Assembly: GCF_030272615.1 (NCBI RefSeq)
Contig: NC_081413.1
Span: forward strand, 553,313,136-553,377,135
Source: Cryptomeria japonica
Taxonomy: Eukaryota > Streptophyta > Pinopsida > Cupressales > Cupressaceae
Length of the DNA: 64,000 nucleotides
Reading direction: 5' to 3'
Positions 1 through 12,570 of the stretch are shown piece by piece. The notes beneath the pieces were generated by a model. That model worked only from the letters and a program-made list of their open reading frames with translations, did no database searches and was not told where the DNA came from. Position 1 is the stretch's first letter. Every line of letters begins with the position of its first letter. Position numbers and translations under genes: made by a program.

Positions 1-2015
1 GAGGTGGTGATGGAGGTGGAAGAAGTGGAGGTAGATCCTCTGGAGGAAGAGGTGGGGGTAGATTTTCTGGAGGAAGAGGTGGGGGTAGATTTTCTGGAGG
101 TGAGAACTTCTAATCCGACGCAATTTGTAATTGTTTAAATTCATTGAATGCATAATATTTTTTTATGAAGTTTAGACTTAATTTTTTCTATTGAGCAAAT
201 ATTTTCTGTAATGGGAAGATCGGGAAGGAGGTTGCCACAATAAGTTAATTTTTTGTCTAATTTCTTGTTTGCACTATAAAATTCATGCTATAGACAACTA
301 TGGGTTTATGGCCTTTAACTGAATTTAGTGATAATATGACTATAGATTGTAAGGGCTTATCTAAAAATACCTAGATAATTCTAGATTGGGAATTACAAGT
401 AGAAAAACCTTGGGATTCAGCATCCGAGCATTGAAACATGATATACCTACAAGACAGAGAAAAACTTTCTTGTTGTTACTACAATAAGTTTGCACTGTAA
501 GTTAATTTTTTGTCTACTTTCTCGTTTGTACTATAAAATTCATACTATAGACAACTAGCTTATCTACAATAAGTTAATTTTTTTGTCTACTTTCTTGTTT
601 GCACTATAAAATTCATACTATAGACAATTATGGGTTCATTACTAAGAGCAATGGTTTTATGGCCTTCAACTGAATTTTTAGTGACAATATGACTATAGAT
701 TGCAAGGGCTTATCTACAAATACCTAGATAATTCTAGATTGGGAATTACAGGTAGAAAAAGCATGGGATTCAGCATCCGAGCATTGAAACATGATACCTA
801 CAAGACAAAGTAAAAACTTTTCAAAACTAGCAGAGCAATATTGTTGGTTGATGTTTTGTTGAATACACTGGCCCCACGGATAGAGTTTTTGGTTGGGAGA
901 TGTTTCATTGAATTTTCTGCCCCACCAAACACTGTTTTACTTGGTGTTTTCCGTCCGATGGTTTTCTCTTGTAAAGCAAACAGTTAATGCTGGGTCTTCT
1001 GTTGAAACTTTTCCTCTGATTTAGAGGGACAGAGCTTTGGAGGCTTGGATGTGAATAACTGTTTATTAGACTTCAAGCATCAATTCTCACAACCACCTCT
1101 GCATAGATAAAAGCTGGCTGGGGCATACTCTAGTACATACTTCAGGGTCCCTCAATCGGCAGTAATTGCATGTTAAATATCCTTTTTTAATGGTTGACAG
1201 GCCTTTATTTGATATTTATTTTAGGTTTCCATTCATTATTGGAATTGAAAATGAAAAAAATATAAGGAGCTAGTGGGGACGTATCGTAGTCTTGTGCATT
1301 GTTTTGATCATTGTGACTTGAATATTGCTTGAATTAGACTTCAGATTGATCTCAGTTGTCTTTGTAGAATGTTTGAGATAGATGTAGGCTCATGAGTTAG
1401 TCTGGAACCGTGATATACTTTATGTTTAGTAAGAAGATGCACTTAAACCTCTTCTTCTTTCTTACCATTTCGGGACTATCACTAGAACTGTTAGTTTATT
1501 CCTGTTAGACAACTTGTGGAATGATGTTGGTTCTGCATGAATGGGACTTTGGATTTTGTATGAATTGCACTCTAGACAAATCTCTTTAGTTTAGAGCTAT
1601 TTGGTCTAGAGGTTCAATAATATGTATTCTGCTTCTATATCCATGATTAGGATGTAAGAGAGGCTCCCAATCTTTACCCCTAATGCATAATTGGAAACAA
1701 ATTCAAAAAGTCTTCAATTCTTTGGTATAGCATCTTGGTTCTAACTTTAGATTATATACCAGTTTTTTTTTTCTTTTTTTAAAAGAATTAAACCCGTCTC
1801 TGATTATTTTATAGGACGAGACCGTGGTGGTGGCCGGGGTCGTGGAGGCCGAAGTGGAGGCCGTGGAACTCCAAGATTTGATATTGCTTCTTCGGGAACA
1901 GGTATTGTTTATTAATTTTATTGGAGAACATTATAAACTTCGATTGCGGTGATTGGCTATTGACTCGGGCAATTGCTGTTTTGCAGGCAAAAAGACCAAG
2001 TTTGGAGACGATTGA
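1..2015 (+). CDS. 3' end of a Gly/Arg-rich (RGG) RNA-binding protein, nucleolin/GAR-type; 3 terminal exons
   Basis: Three exons join in frame: 1-99 (enters from outside the window), 1815-1901 and 1987-2015 (TGA stop 2013-2015). Introns are 100-1814 (GTGAG...TTATAG) and 1902-1986 (GTATTG...TTGCAG); both are phase 1, splitting a glycine codon. The deduced tail is made of GGRGGGRFSGG-type repeats, then GGRGRGGRSGGRGTPRF and a final GKKTKFGDD. RGG/GAR tails bind RNA and are common in nucleolin, fibrillarin and GAR1. The short KKTKF-acidic end after the repeats reminds me of plant nucleolins, but the diagnostic RRM domains would lie upstream, so the exact family is an inference. Frame and splice phases agree perfectly, which argues for a real, probably functional gene. 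It is the only host gene seen here. Confidence 0.8.
236..826. repeat. Duplicated block inside the large intron of the RGG gene
   Basis: A block starting near 244 (GTTAATTTTTTGTCTA...) and running to about 471 (...GAAACATGATATACCTACAAGACA) recurs at about 571-826. A partial third copy of its first part lies at about 497-556. The copies differ by a few per cent and by small indels. The block contains no coding signal and is not flanked by obvious terminal repeats, so it looks like a local tandem duplication rather than a transposon. Confidence 0.8.
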
Positions 2016-3600
2016 TATTATTATTAATTTCAGTGAAATACTGATTTGCTAGCATCTCTTCATTTATCAGCTGAATTTGTATATTATTATGAATTTCAAG
2101 CTGGAGAAGCTTTTTTTGATAGTGAAAAGTATTTAGCTCTTTTCTCGTGGAAAAGGAAAAAAACGTATGTAGGAAAAATATCTTGAGGTTTATTTTGCAG
2201 TTCGGAGGATTTATAGTTTTAGTAAGATCTATTGTGCTCTTTGCACTTCACTTCATACAAGATTACTTGTGGTTCATACATTTATGAGTTTACACGGCAT
2301 TATTTATGTAACTGCCTTGTAAGTAAGATGAATAATTTCCAAATCTTATGTAGTCATTTTTTTGTGGCATATATTGATTCTTGATGGTGGTGGATTGATG
2401 ATGATGAACACAAATTCAGAAACATAATTAATCACACACAAACATTGAACACATTCTCCTTGAGTGTTACTGCACAATTCTTGATCGATCAATTGATTAC
2501 AAATTCATACTGCTTGGATGCTTTAGCTTATATATCCTCTTCTCATTGAGATCGCTTTGATCAGTGAAACCCCTGATGACAAAACTACATTATTGCTTCA
2601 TTGTATAGAGGCTTTTACAATCACAAAGGCCAATTTTACAATTTGCTTAAAATAGTGAACTACATCTAAAAGTTTCCTAACCTTATCCACGTCATTGCGG
2701 GTAGAAATTACCAGAACGTTCTACTAATTGGGGTATCTTTCATTTGGAGTTTTCAAGGAAATTATTTATGATCTTGTAAACGCTTTGGAGGATTTTGATA
2801 TGCAATTAAGTTTTTATTTATGGTTTAGCATATGCAACTGCATTAAACTGAACAATAATTTCCAAATTATATGCGATCACTACTTTCCACCCAATCTTAT
2901 CGTGTAATATTGTTAATAATGGCCAAAAAAGGAACTTGAGGTTTTTAAAAATGTTATCTTTAGTCCTTGTAGATTCAGTTTAGGACAGCTTATAGTGCCA
3001 TTTATTAATGTTCATTGCTAATTTAATCTGTTTGAAGGATTTTGACATCAGTTAAAGAGTTCTGGTTGGTTATTATTTGTGTGACATGCAATTCAACTGC
3101 ATTGTAAATATGAGCAATATCCTATTATGTTATCTGCCTTTATTACTTAAGGTTGACAAGTAATTCTTGTACCAAGTAATAATATGCTGAAATTTATCCA
3201 GTTTGAAGTTCCAGTGCTTAATTTTTCTGTAAAGTTTTGTGCTCATTTGTCGCTGTTAGATGTAGTTTGTTGACAGGTGCCATTAAGATTTTTTCAGATG
3301 AGAGAGTTATCCTACAGCGTAAAATATCTATACCCTAAAATAATAGTGCGAGCAGTTTCAATTGGTTGCTCGTTAAGTTTCTTCAAAAATTTTAAACCTT
3401 AATTGGCTTTTCTTGTTTTCAATTTGATATACTCTAATTTCTTCAAGGATTTTAAAGCCTCAATTGGGCTTCGTGCGTTCTTTTATTTTACTAATTATGT
3501 CTTAAGAGTACTTTGAAACTTCAATTGGACTTATTACTAGCGCCAGTGACCTATTTAACTATGCTGTTGATATTTTGAATGTGACTTTTTTGACGTCATT
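2016..3600 (+). other. 3' UTR and downstream spacer; possible antisense LTR fragment at 2380-2710
   Basis: After the TGA the sequence is AT-rich without a reading frame. The first 300 or so bases probably are the 3' UTR (AATAA-type motifs near 2325), but no clear poly(A) site can be fixed. At 2380-2710 the minus strand has LTR-like features: a TATATAAGC box (plus 2526-2536) and an ending that reads like retroelement U5. I could not find its ends. The rest to 3600 shows nothing recognisable. Confidence 0.35.
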
Positions 3601-3639
3601 TTATATTTACTACAGGAGCAAGAAAGCTAATAAAAGCAG

Positions 3640-3925
3640 TAGGCTGTGCCTTACCCTAACCCGTACCTGTTCCTCCTCTTTGAGCGGGAATCTAACCCGT
3701 CTTCGACATGTAAAGATGATGTTTTTAACCACTAGATGAAAGGCCTTTGAATGGCACAATGGTGAATGCTCGGCCGAACAGACGAGTATCTTATACACTG
3801 GGAATGAAACCCGTCTTCGACATGTAAAGACGATGTTTTAACCACTATATGAAAGGCCTTTTAATGGCATAATGGTGAATGCCTGGCCGAACAGATGAGT
3901 ATGATAGATTTTATCATAGTGAACC
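3640..3925 (-). mobile_element. tRNA-derived SINE-like element with two tandem tRNA-like heads
   Basis: On the minus strand two copies of a tRNA-like module follow each other about 114 bp apart. Each has an A-box-like TAGTGGTTAAAAC (plus 3837-3848 and 3722-3734), the stretch TTTACATGTCGAAGACGGGTT, and a B-box-like GGTTTCATTCCC or GGTTAGATTCCC (plus 3800-3812 and 3686-3698). The spacing of the two boxes fits a type III (pol III) promoter. The anticodon-loop region TTTACAT resembles tRNA-Val(TAC), but stem mismatches exclude a functional tRNA. A shared leader (GTTCGGCC-GCATTCACCATTRTGCCATT) precedes each head. Head duplication is known for plant SINEs; the 3' tail is not resolved. Confidence 0.55.
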
Positions 3926-4500
3926 CCTATCCTTCCTAAATGGAAACAGGTTCTATCATTACCGATTCTCTATCTAAAGGCATGTTTTCATGTGGGTGTT
4001 TGTCGCTATTTAACTTGCGGAGCTGGTGGCCCCAGGAATACTTATTTTTCTGTTTATTTTAAGTCGTTTTAAAATTGGTATTAATGATGCTAGTAATAAT
4101 TTGTGCATTTAAAATTTTGGAAAAAAATAAAAAATAAAAATGTTAAAAAGAGGATATAAATTTGTGGACCCATGTGATATCTCTGGCAATAAATAGTTGC
4201 TGCTTATTTTTGGCCTACCTTATTTTTTCCAGTTTATTAATAATTCTTAAATAATGCCTGCACTAAAATAGCAAAAATCCTTTCTCAACAATGTAGCTTC
4301 CTTTATTTTTTCAGAATATATTATCAATTCTTAAATTTTCCTCTTTGAATTGAATGTTTTTCTACTCTGGTTAGTCTTCAACTTGTAAGGTTTTATTTGC
4401 TACAGATTGGGTAGTATTATATCTTCTTTGATTTGTTAAAGTTTCATGGTTGTCATGAATTTACACTCGCTTCAGTTTCTTTTGTTGTATGAAGGTCGAA
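3926..4500. other. AT-rich spacer, nothing recognised
   Basis: No reading frame, terminal repeat or RNA signature was found between the SINE-like element and the LINE ORF1 remnant. There are short A/T runs only (for example 4120-4140). Confidence 0.5.
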
Positions 4501-4539
4501 AGTATTAGGATTTTTAGGAACATATATACTTGTTTCGAT

Positions 4540-6070
4540 TTGGAAAAGTCAAAATTCCCAAGTCCAAGCCTCCCTTTGCTGCAAGCGTAGCTTTGCTTGT
4601 GGTGTCAGATCTGCTGCCCTTGTGTGGTCAGATCTGCTGCCCAACCCTCCAAGGGAGATCGTCCTCTTCACTGTGCTAGTTTGTGGACGGGATATGGTAG
4701 ATAATATTGGGTTCCACCAATGCTGTGTTTTTGTGTGCAAATTTTTTGGGTTTCACCATTGAACCTTCATTGCTGGGTTAGCGACTCTTGGAGGCCTTTG
4801 TTGGTTCACAATATTGAGCTGTTTCCCTATGCTAAAGGTGGCTTTTTCGTTACTTCGTTCACATCTTCGGCTGATTGGGATTTTGTTGTGGGCATGTTAT
4901 GGGCTTGGGGAGTGCACTCCCTCTTTGTTAAGCCTTGGACAACATCTTTTAACCCGCTCACTGAATCGCTTAATGTGCGTCCAGTTTGGGTTCTCGAGAG
5001 TACTTTTGTTATGAAGCTATCAGAAAATCTATTGGCCGATTCTTAAAGGTCGATGACGCTGTGTCTTCAATGGATCACACTACTTTTGCTTGCATCCTTG
5101 TGAACATTGACATCTCCTCGCCTTTGTCGGGAGATGCGGTTCTCATGGTGGGGGATAGGCCTTGGACACAATGATTTTGAGCGCCTCCCCTATATCGTTG
5201 TTGGAGATGCTTCTCTACGGGTCATTTTGCTTTAGACTGCTCTTTTTCGTGCTACAAAGGTGTTGCTACTTGGTGGAAGAATGCTACTATTGATCATTTA
5301 ACAATCAATGCACCTGACTTTGCTTCCCCAGGCTTCTCTCATGAGGAAGATGTCTCCTCTCAAGACAAAGTCGTGCCCCTCACGACTACTGAAGCCCCTG
5401 TTGATCCTCCCTTTGTAACCTCATTTTTTGAGGTCCCCACTGCAACTTCTGTTGTTCTGCAGTAGCTCCCTGCTATTTTGTTACAACACACTATTGACAC
5501 CACTGACTGTAATCCTGCGAGGTCCCTTCCGTTTGATCTCTCTTTTGATGGTCCTAATGACATAATCGCCTACACTGTGGTTGCTCGCAAGGGGAAGGGG
5601 AAGTCTTCTCCTGTTCTGTAACCACGATCTACTCCTACTGTCCTGTTTTTGGTGCTGTTTCGTCACAGCCTGATGTTGTTCTGCAGCAGCGCCCGTGCTG
5701 TTCTGTTACAACACTTTGTTGACACCACTGATTGTAACCTTGCAAGGTCCCTTCTGTTTGATCTCTCTTTTGATGGTACTAATGACAACATCGCTTGGAC
5801 TGTGGTTGTTTGTAGGCGGAAGTGGAAGTCTTCTCCCCTTACCCAAACCCCCCTTTGTCGTGGTTTGGGTGTCTCTCCCTCCTTGATTGGGGTTTTGGGT
5901 GTTCTTTAGTTTGACAAGGTTTTCTTTTACTTGTTTGACCGTGTTCTGTCTCTTACTACCTTCAGGTAGTTGTTTTTGTTGCCAACATCATGTTTTTTGG
6001 AGTTGCTTGTTTTTGACTATGTTAAGGTCAGCTCTTTAGTTAATGCTGCTTTACTAATAAAAAATAAGTT
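4540..6070 (+). pseudogene. LINE (L1-type) ORF1 remnant with DUF4283-like domain and zinc-knuckle trace
   Basis: Plus-strand frames at 4720-5046 and 4986-5174 together match the DUF4283 domain of plant LINE ORF1-like proteins. They contain GGFFVTSFTSSADWDFV, then FVKPWTTSFNPLTESLNVRPVWV, and after a frameshift AIRKSIGRFLKVDDA and ILVNIDISSPL. At 5200-5260 a degenerate zinc-knuckle follows (GHFA-DCSFSCYKG-like in frame), then an acidic, Ser/Thr-rich tail. ORF1 proteins bind the LINE RNA. Several frameshifts and stops make it non-coding. The tail segment is duplicated (see repeat at 5450-5850). No reverse transcriptase follows, so only the 5' part of a LINE, or a DUF4283-only derivative, is present. 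The end near 6060 (TACTAATAAAAAATAAG) could be a 3' terminus. Confidence 0.7.
5450..5850 (+). repeat. Direct duplication of the ORF1 tail segment
   Basis: The segment at about 5455-5610 (TTCTGCAGTAGC...TTGTTACAACACACTATTGACACCACTGACTGTAA...) recurs at about 5680-5840 with roughly 85-90% identity by eye. Both encode the same short stretch (DTTDCNLARSL, FDLSFDGTND). The second copy continues into the ORF1 tail (WTVVVCRRKWKSSPL). Confidence 0.75.
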
Positions 6071-9000
6071 AGAACTATACTTAGCTACAACATGAGATCT
6101 TGTTGGGATTGCCTTTGGACAGAAGGTGACAAGATGAAAGTGGTTTTGAGATTGTTGCGCCCTCTCAAAGTGTTAGGTGTTTAAATATTGCTTTCTTCAT
6201 ATCTTTTTGAAGTAAGGTGATATATGTACATCATATAACTATGAAGGAGGCATTCAAAAAACTCAAAACAACAAAGAAATAGAAAAGGTGGTTAAGGGTA
6301 AGTATATGCGAGGGTTGAGGGTTGATAAGTTAACTAATAAGCCAAAGCCTTGTCAGTATTGAGTAGAGGAGTTAAAGCATTGATTGTAATAGGTCCAATA
6401 CTTGAATTGAAGAAAATCGTATAATAATAAGTGAAAATATTAGATTAGGGATCTTTAGGTGGGATGCATAATAAATAGTCTACTATCCCATTTAAACTAA
6501 GAATTGCTATACATGAACTTTATTGGTATCATCTATATTTTATGAAAATATATAAATTTAAGCAACAAAACTCTTCATAATTGCACTCATTTATACACTT
6601 TGTTATATAAAGTCAACTTTATTTTAGTGAGAACCCCAATCATGTAATTTGAGAGGAACAACTCTATGTTGTTAGAAAAAACACCCACATCTTGAAGTTT
6701 GAATTTAGTAGATATATGTCTAGGTCTTTGTGATTGACTTGAGCTTATTCATTCAATGATCCATGCCCATAATTTCAAGGTGCACAATACTAGGGGTAGG
6801 AGAATGTCTAAGGAGATATAATAATGAAATGTAAAGACATGTCTTGTTTTTCATTCTCCTATCAAGTTGTATGGATCAATGTTTGGGTTTGGTTTTATAT
6901 TTTTATGGCATGAATTTTTTGCTTCGTGTCTAACTCAATCAATTCTACATTTTTGTATTGTTATCTTGAACAGTAAAAACCTCTACAAAGTTTGAGGAAG
7001 AAGGGTCAAATGGTTTGTTTTACAAGATATGGTTTCCTTGACAAGTCCTTCAATTTTAGGACTAAATTGGCTCTTGGTTAGGTTGTGGTACAATACATTA
7101 AGGATGGAGGAACATATAAATTAACAATTGTTGTTTTTTAGGTAGTAATTGGATGATTTTGTTAGTCCTAGAAATAAATTTCGTGAGACCTTGACTTTAT
7201 GAAACATGTACTTTTTAGGATTGTAACCATAAGGCCTACAACTTGGGCTAGATTGATCATTTTGGATATGGTTGAATGTTATTTTCATTACATTGTATAA
7301 GTTAGGAATGATTGATATCATTAAATAAACATCCTTTTGAGTGTTTCCGTTCTTGTAATTTCTATAGACTTCTTATTATGAGAGGAATTGGTTAGTCCTT
7401 GCAATAACATTCTAGTTACTCTTCAAATCTTGGTGCTGTTATTTTTTCTACTAGTGACACCTTTCCTTTTGGACTATACACAAACCCTTCACTATCTAAG
7501 ACAACTTGATAAATTCTTAGAGCATTTTATAAAGCATTGTTGTAGGTTTTTCAAGGTAATATCTAGACCTCCTTGCTAATCTCCTTGATCAAGGAATTCA
7601 TAAAAAGATAATATAGTTCTTTAGGGTCTATATGAGGGAAGCTCATGAATGATTAGAGACTTGTCTCTATTGAGTAGCAATTTGTGTACCTAATTCCTTA
7701 GGTTCTTTTTTAAGATCTATAAATTTAAGCACACATAGATTCTTGTGGTCAAGCTAGCTCACAATCCAGATAGACATGATTCATTTTGAGCTATGAGGGA
7801 TTTTGTAATCAATCACAAGAAAAAAAATTGTACTTAAAAACATGAAAGCTTCCAGTCTTGCATAAAATGTAATGATTGCAATATTCATTTATGAGAAAAT
7901 GATAAGTAATAATTACAAATTTGTTTGTTTGCAAGTAGTTTGTGAATTATTCTAAACTATTTGAATGCACTCAAATTAAACACAAATGAATAAGATAACA
8001 TCAATATGAGTAAAAATGACATTATACTTAATAAGACATTGCGAATTTGTGTAGTGTATTTTTTTGTTATTGTAATGCTTTGAAATGTTAGAAAAAAGCA
8101 CCCACAAAACCTTTAGCAATTGAACTAAAATCAAAGCTTAACTACTAGACATGCAATTATTGCCGCATTAACTCTTCGAGGATAACATTCAAAAAATTAA
8201 ATTTATTAGTATTTTAGTGTTTCCGTTCTTGCAAAAAATAAAGAGTGGCATAAGAATAAAAACAACCACATTAGACAAGACAAATAGATATACCTTAGCA
8301 AAACCCTTTTAGGAAAAATCCGACCTCTACAACACTATTCAAATCAAAATATCACCAAATAAATCATGGTTATGATATATTCACAAAGCTTCCCCATTAA
8401 TTACTTCAATGAGATAACACTTCTACTTCTTTGGTAGAAAATTGTCAAACCTTGTAAAATATATTTCGTATGTCCTCTATTACATGCTTTCAATATATAA
8501 ACTTATGAAGGACCAAAAAACTGCCAAATGACAATGCCATAGGCCCAAACAAGGTCCCAAAATACCATGATATGAATTCTCTTGACCTTCATATGTGCAA
8601 AGGATTAGAAAACAAGTGTTATACAAGAATCTTTGACCTCTAAAATGCAAGTTGGTATAAATAACTCCCAAGAACCCATAAGTGCACTAATTATCTTGCC
8701 AACTAATACTAGAATATTGCAATTTTCCCTTTTTAATTTATTTAAGCTTGAGAATGTTGGATCACTTGCTTTGAATATGATCTTGGGCTTTTTTCACATT
8801 GTTATATCCTTCCTCCATCATTTGCTTTCCCACTTTCATAATCTCTTTCCTTTTATTGGATTTCAAAATTTCTCTTACCTTAATACCTTTCCTTTAGTTT
8901 TTCATACCCTAAATCCCCAACTTATCTAACCCATAAGCATTTTGAACTTTCCTATGTTGATGTCGCTTGTTCTTCATTCGACTTAAGTCTTAAATTCTTT

Positions 9001-9240
9001 GCTTCCTTGTGTTTTGGACTTTTGAAGTTTTATTTCTTATCATACCATGCCTTTGTTTTTCATATCCTACAATCCCTTTTTTATCCCATGTGATTTTAGA
9101 GTTTCATTTCCCTCCTTGCACTCCCTTTGAATGAATTGTTTGTTTATCTTTGAACCTTATGATATTGAGTATCCTCAAGTCCCAACTTCCACTATATTGG
9201 GTTCTCACAATTTTCCTTATTGGCATACCTAATGGGTATT
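6071..9240. other. Degenerate AT-rich spacer; 8740-9240 belongs to a repeat also found at 29030-29400
   Basis: No coding frame longer than chance and no terminal repeats were found. The phrase TTAGAAAAAA(G)CACCCACA occurs at about 6668 and 8088, suggesting an old dispersed repeat. At 8740-9240 the pyrimidine-rich text (CATTTCCCTCCTTGCACTCCC and similar) parallels 29030-29400 (CCATTTATTTTCTTGCGCTCCC). This implies a shared, heavily diverged repeat, probably in minus orientation. Nothing functional is visible. Confidence 0.35.
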
Positions 9241-9368
9241 CGATACACTAGAACCCCAAACCTCACCACCCCAATAGGGGTAAATCAGTTTTCTCAAAAT
9301 CTTTTCATAACTCAAATACGATTTCAGATTTGATGATTAACAGTGAAAGCATAAATATGGTGATACTC

Positions 9369-9675
9369 TGTTAGAAATATGTGAAATATTACAATAGGGA
9401 ATGCACATGCATTCAGGCACACTGCTCAAAACACATAACAAAGAGGGCTACAACCCTTAGGAAGACTCATTGTCTTACAAACACATTCGGATTACATCCG
9501 GAAGATGATGAACTAGTAGAATAGAATCCCCTCATGCCTGATTACAGTTCCGATTAGGCACATGACACATATTATGCTCTTTTGCACTTATTCACACTTC
9601 TGCTCTTCTACCGAATGATCAATACATTATTCGCTCACTTGATACCTCACATAATGATTATTACATTCATTTTGG
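9369..9675 (-). mobile_element. Copia LTR, distal fragment (continues at 15914-16098)
   Basis: On the minus strand the sequence ends in ...CACATATTTCTAACA at 9369, a typical LTR terminus facing the LTR start TGTTGG at 16098. Between them lies a gypsy element. If the pieces at 9369-9675 and 15914-16098 are joined, the LTR is about 490 bp. The left edge of the interrupting gypsy sequence is only known to about 20 bp. The bases beyond 9369 (minus: GAGTATCACC) resemble a primer-binding site weakly and may be chance. Confidence 0.45.
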
Positions 9676-9826
9676 CTCGCCGAACGCTGTCTCTTCGAGG
9701 TCGAGAGTTGGACCAGGTTAGGGTCCAGTGGGATTGTTATGACGAGGTTACAACATCATGGGAGGACGTAGCGTAGATAAGATCTCAGTATCCCCACCTT
9801 TTTGATGAACTCCAGGAGGAAGTTCA
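9660..9826 (+). pseudogene. Ty3/gypsy pol C-terminal end (integrase chromodomain-like tail)
   Basis: The frame ending at 9776 and its continuation encode RTLSLRGRELDQVRVQWD, then a WED motif, a stop, and YPHLFDELQEE. This matches the extreme C terminus of chromovirus-type gypsy polyproteins, where a degenerate chromodomain reads R-x-L-R-G/N-R-x-L-x-Q-V-x-V-Q-W. At least two stops interrupt it (9775 and 9823). It sits immediately before a polypurine tract and an LTR, as expected for the end of pol. Everything upstream (gag, protease, RT, RNase H) is missing, so the element is 5'-truncated. Confidence 0.7.
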
Positions 9827-9830
9827 TGCT

Positions 9831-9843
9831 TAGAGGGGGAGGG
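9831..9843 (+). promoter_or_regulatory. Polypurine tract of the gypsy element
   Basis: TAGAGGGGGAGGG lies directly before the LTR start TGTGAGGCCC. This is the position where plus-strand DNA synthesis is primed in LTR retrotransposons. Confidence 0.75.
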
Positions 9844-10287
9844 TGTGAGGCCCTACCTCGAGCCGTCATAGCATTTCTGTTATTTTCATGTTGGACCTAT
9901 TTTGGATACTATATTGTGATGCATTTTGGACATAGATTATATATGATCTCGTGTGGTGGATAACATTGATACGATTATGTCATTTACCTTGATTTGCAGT
10001 ACTTTATTTTGATGCTTGAAATTATAGATGCATGCTCTATAAATGATTTAATTCCATGTTTATGAGGATGATGCCATTTAATAGATGATTGTATGTGGAT
10101 GTTATCAGTTAATTGGATACTTGATTTTTATAATTGAAATTTTATGCGATGTTTGAATTGTATTCTTTTGATAATATTATACATGATTTTTGGAATTACT
10201 AATGTGCAAGTGAGACGTGCAGGAAAATTATTCCACGTGACCATGGAAATTATTTGGAGAATCAAGCCTAGGCCTATGTGCGATTGT

Positions 10288-10305
10288 GAAGCTATAAAAA
10301 AGGGA
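10288..10305 (+). promoter_or_regulatory. Candidate LTR TATA box
   Basis: GAAGCTATAAAAAAGGGAC, about 450 bp into the LTR, is the best TATA-like motif and would define U3/R. No transcript data are available. Confidence 0.45.
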
Positions 10306-12452
10306 CAATTGCCATGTGTGTTTCAGTGATGTGTAATTCTTTGTAGTGTCACTTGACACATGTTGTAAGATGAGTTGGCATTGTCATGTCTCTTTTTTGA
10401 AGAAATTTATTTTACCAATGCATATATTTTCATTTATCCTAAAATGGTCCCAAGTAAACCTTGGATAGGGAGCCATTAGGAGGGTCAACTCAGGGTTGAC
10501 TTGTTGGTAAACTTTTGGTGGACTTCCAAGGGGTTAAACTAACTCCTCGGGTCAAGTTAGGGGCATTTTTAGTGGGCTATATGATGTACCTATGGATGAA
10601 GGCCAAATTTAGCCATGTGTTCACTCCCCAGGGCTTGTTTAACCTCCCAAAAAAGTGAGCTTCCCAAGTTGGCCGAATTTCATCTTTAGAAGAGCCTTCC
10701 TAGGTTAGATAACCCACTTCATGAGTGCCATTTCTCTTCCCCATTCCATTTCCCCTTTTTGAGGTGCCTTGGTTAGAGAGTGTGTAAGGTTTTGGGAAGA
10801 CCAACCAATGAGCATCCTTCACCCTTCCCAAGTGGGTTGGAAAGAGTGAGGTGTGGCTTCATAGGGAATAGTTTGGGAGGGAGAAGTTTGATCACCCACT
10901 CTCCATTTTGGAGACTTAGAATTTTCAAAATTTTTGCAAGTATTGGGAAGATTTTTGGGCTAAGTTTGGAAGGAGAAAAGTTGTGGATTTGGGCAGCTCT
11001 CCTACAAATTCTCTTACCCTTTTTGGCAGATTAAGGTTGGTTGAATTCCTAACTATTGTATGATGTTGTTTTCTTTTGAAAAGATTGTGGTTGTTTTTGT
11101 CTTTCCATTGTTGTTGTTTTTTGTGTAGGAAGGAGTAGAAATCTTCCTTATGTGTTTTTGTTGTGTTTTTATGTTTCCTTGTTTTGGGAGTTTTCAAGGC
11201 CAAGCTCACCCTTGGGAGGGTAGAGTGGCCTTGGGGTGAAGCGCTGTTTGACAGCCTTTGAGTGAGAGGCTCTCTTTGGAAGAGAGTGATTCTCAAAGGA
11301 TTTTTGTGACCTTTGCTGCATAGTATTATGTTATGTAATGGGGGTTATAAGGGGATTTGTTGGCTTGTATGCCTTGGGGGTCATAAGAAATTATAAGGAC
11401 AAGTTTGAAACTTGTGGATGTGTTATATTTGCAGCCTTGTTATGGCATTATGTTCACTATTTGTAGAATTCTCCTCAAGGGTACTTAGTCCACCTTCACC
11501 CCACTTAAAAAGTCACATAAGTGACATTGTTTAAACCTTGGGTTGGGAGTGTTTTTGTTGTTTTGAGTTTCTGCATGTATGTGTTTGTATGGGTGTTCCC
11601 GTCTAGCCTTGATTCTCCTAGCTCGGGGGTGGCTTTTACTAAGCCTAGGTTGGGAGGTGAGCCTCCATGGTCACAACCTCAAGCTTTTATTGCAGGTTGT
11701 TTGGAAAATATTTGGAAGGGAAAGCTTGGAGATGATCCTATTGCTGATTGTATTTTAGTTGCAGAAAATAAGAGTTTATTATTGTATTTTAGTTGCAGTA
11801 AAAGAGTTTATTATTGTATTTTAGTTGCAAAGAAAAGAAAGAAAAATAAGTTTTCTATTGTATTTATATTGCAGAAAAGAAAATGTATATTGACTAAGTT
11901 TTACCATGTAAAAAAAAGGCATTGTATTTAACTTGAAGTATTGATCCGTTAATTGAAATGAATGCATTTAAGATTATTTATGTTTTGTTATAATGCTGGA
12001 AAAATGATGTTTTATTTTGCTTAAAAATATTAATGTATAAAGGAATGAAAATTATTTTCTGTTTCTATGTGTTACAAAAAAAAGAGAAAAATAAATAGAT
12101 ATCTAGAGTTAATACTGTATTTTATCTTTCTGTTATCAATCAATGATTTTAGAAAATATTAGTTGTAGCTGTCAATAAATTTATTTCTGCTACTTTTTTT
12201 TTATATATTCTGTAAATGCATGTTAAGTAGAAAATCAATAAATTAGAAAGGTTAATTTGCAGCTATAAAATAAATCATTTCTGCTAAAGCTATAATTCTG
12301 GAAATGCACATATAATGGTAATTTAAATCTAGTTATTTCGATTTCAAAAAAAAGAAAAAAGGAACTTTATGTTATTGGAAGAAAATCAAATATAATCCAT
12401 TCCGTTTTATTAATTAAAACCTGCTCTAAATTATGTAAATACAACTTTAAAC

Positions 12453-12570
<118 letters not shown>

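Noticed and set aside
1..138. Open frame 1 at the left edge rich in Glu/Val
   Set aside because: It is the shifted reading of the Gly/Arg repeat. Frame 3 joins across two introns in phase and ends in a plausible C terminus.
3686..3870. Functional tRNA-Val genes
   Set aside because: Anticodon and acceptor stems do not pair and the two modules lie in a repeated unit; SINE-type heads fit better.
9355..9368. Primer-binding site next to the copia LTR end at 9369
   Set aside because: GAGTATCACC matches the initiator-Met site only weakly, and the polypurine tract at 16099 indicates that this LTR is the 3' one, which has no primer site after it.
10780..11931. Open frames of 84-136 codons in the gypsy LTR
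   Set aside because: They lack family motifs, have skewed composition and lie in LTR sequence; most likely chance.
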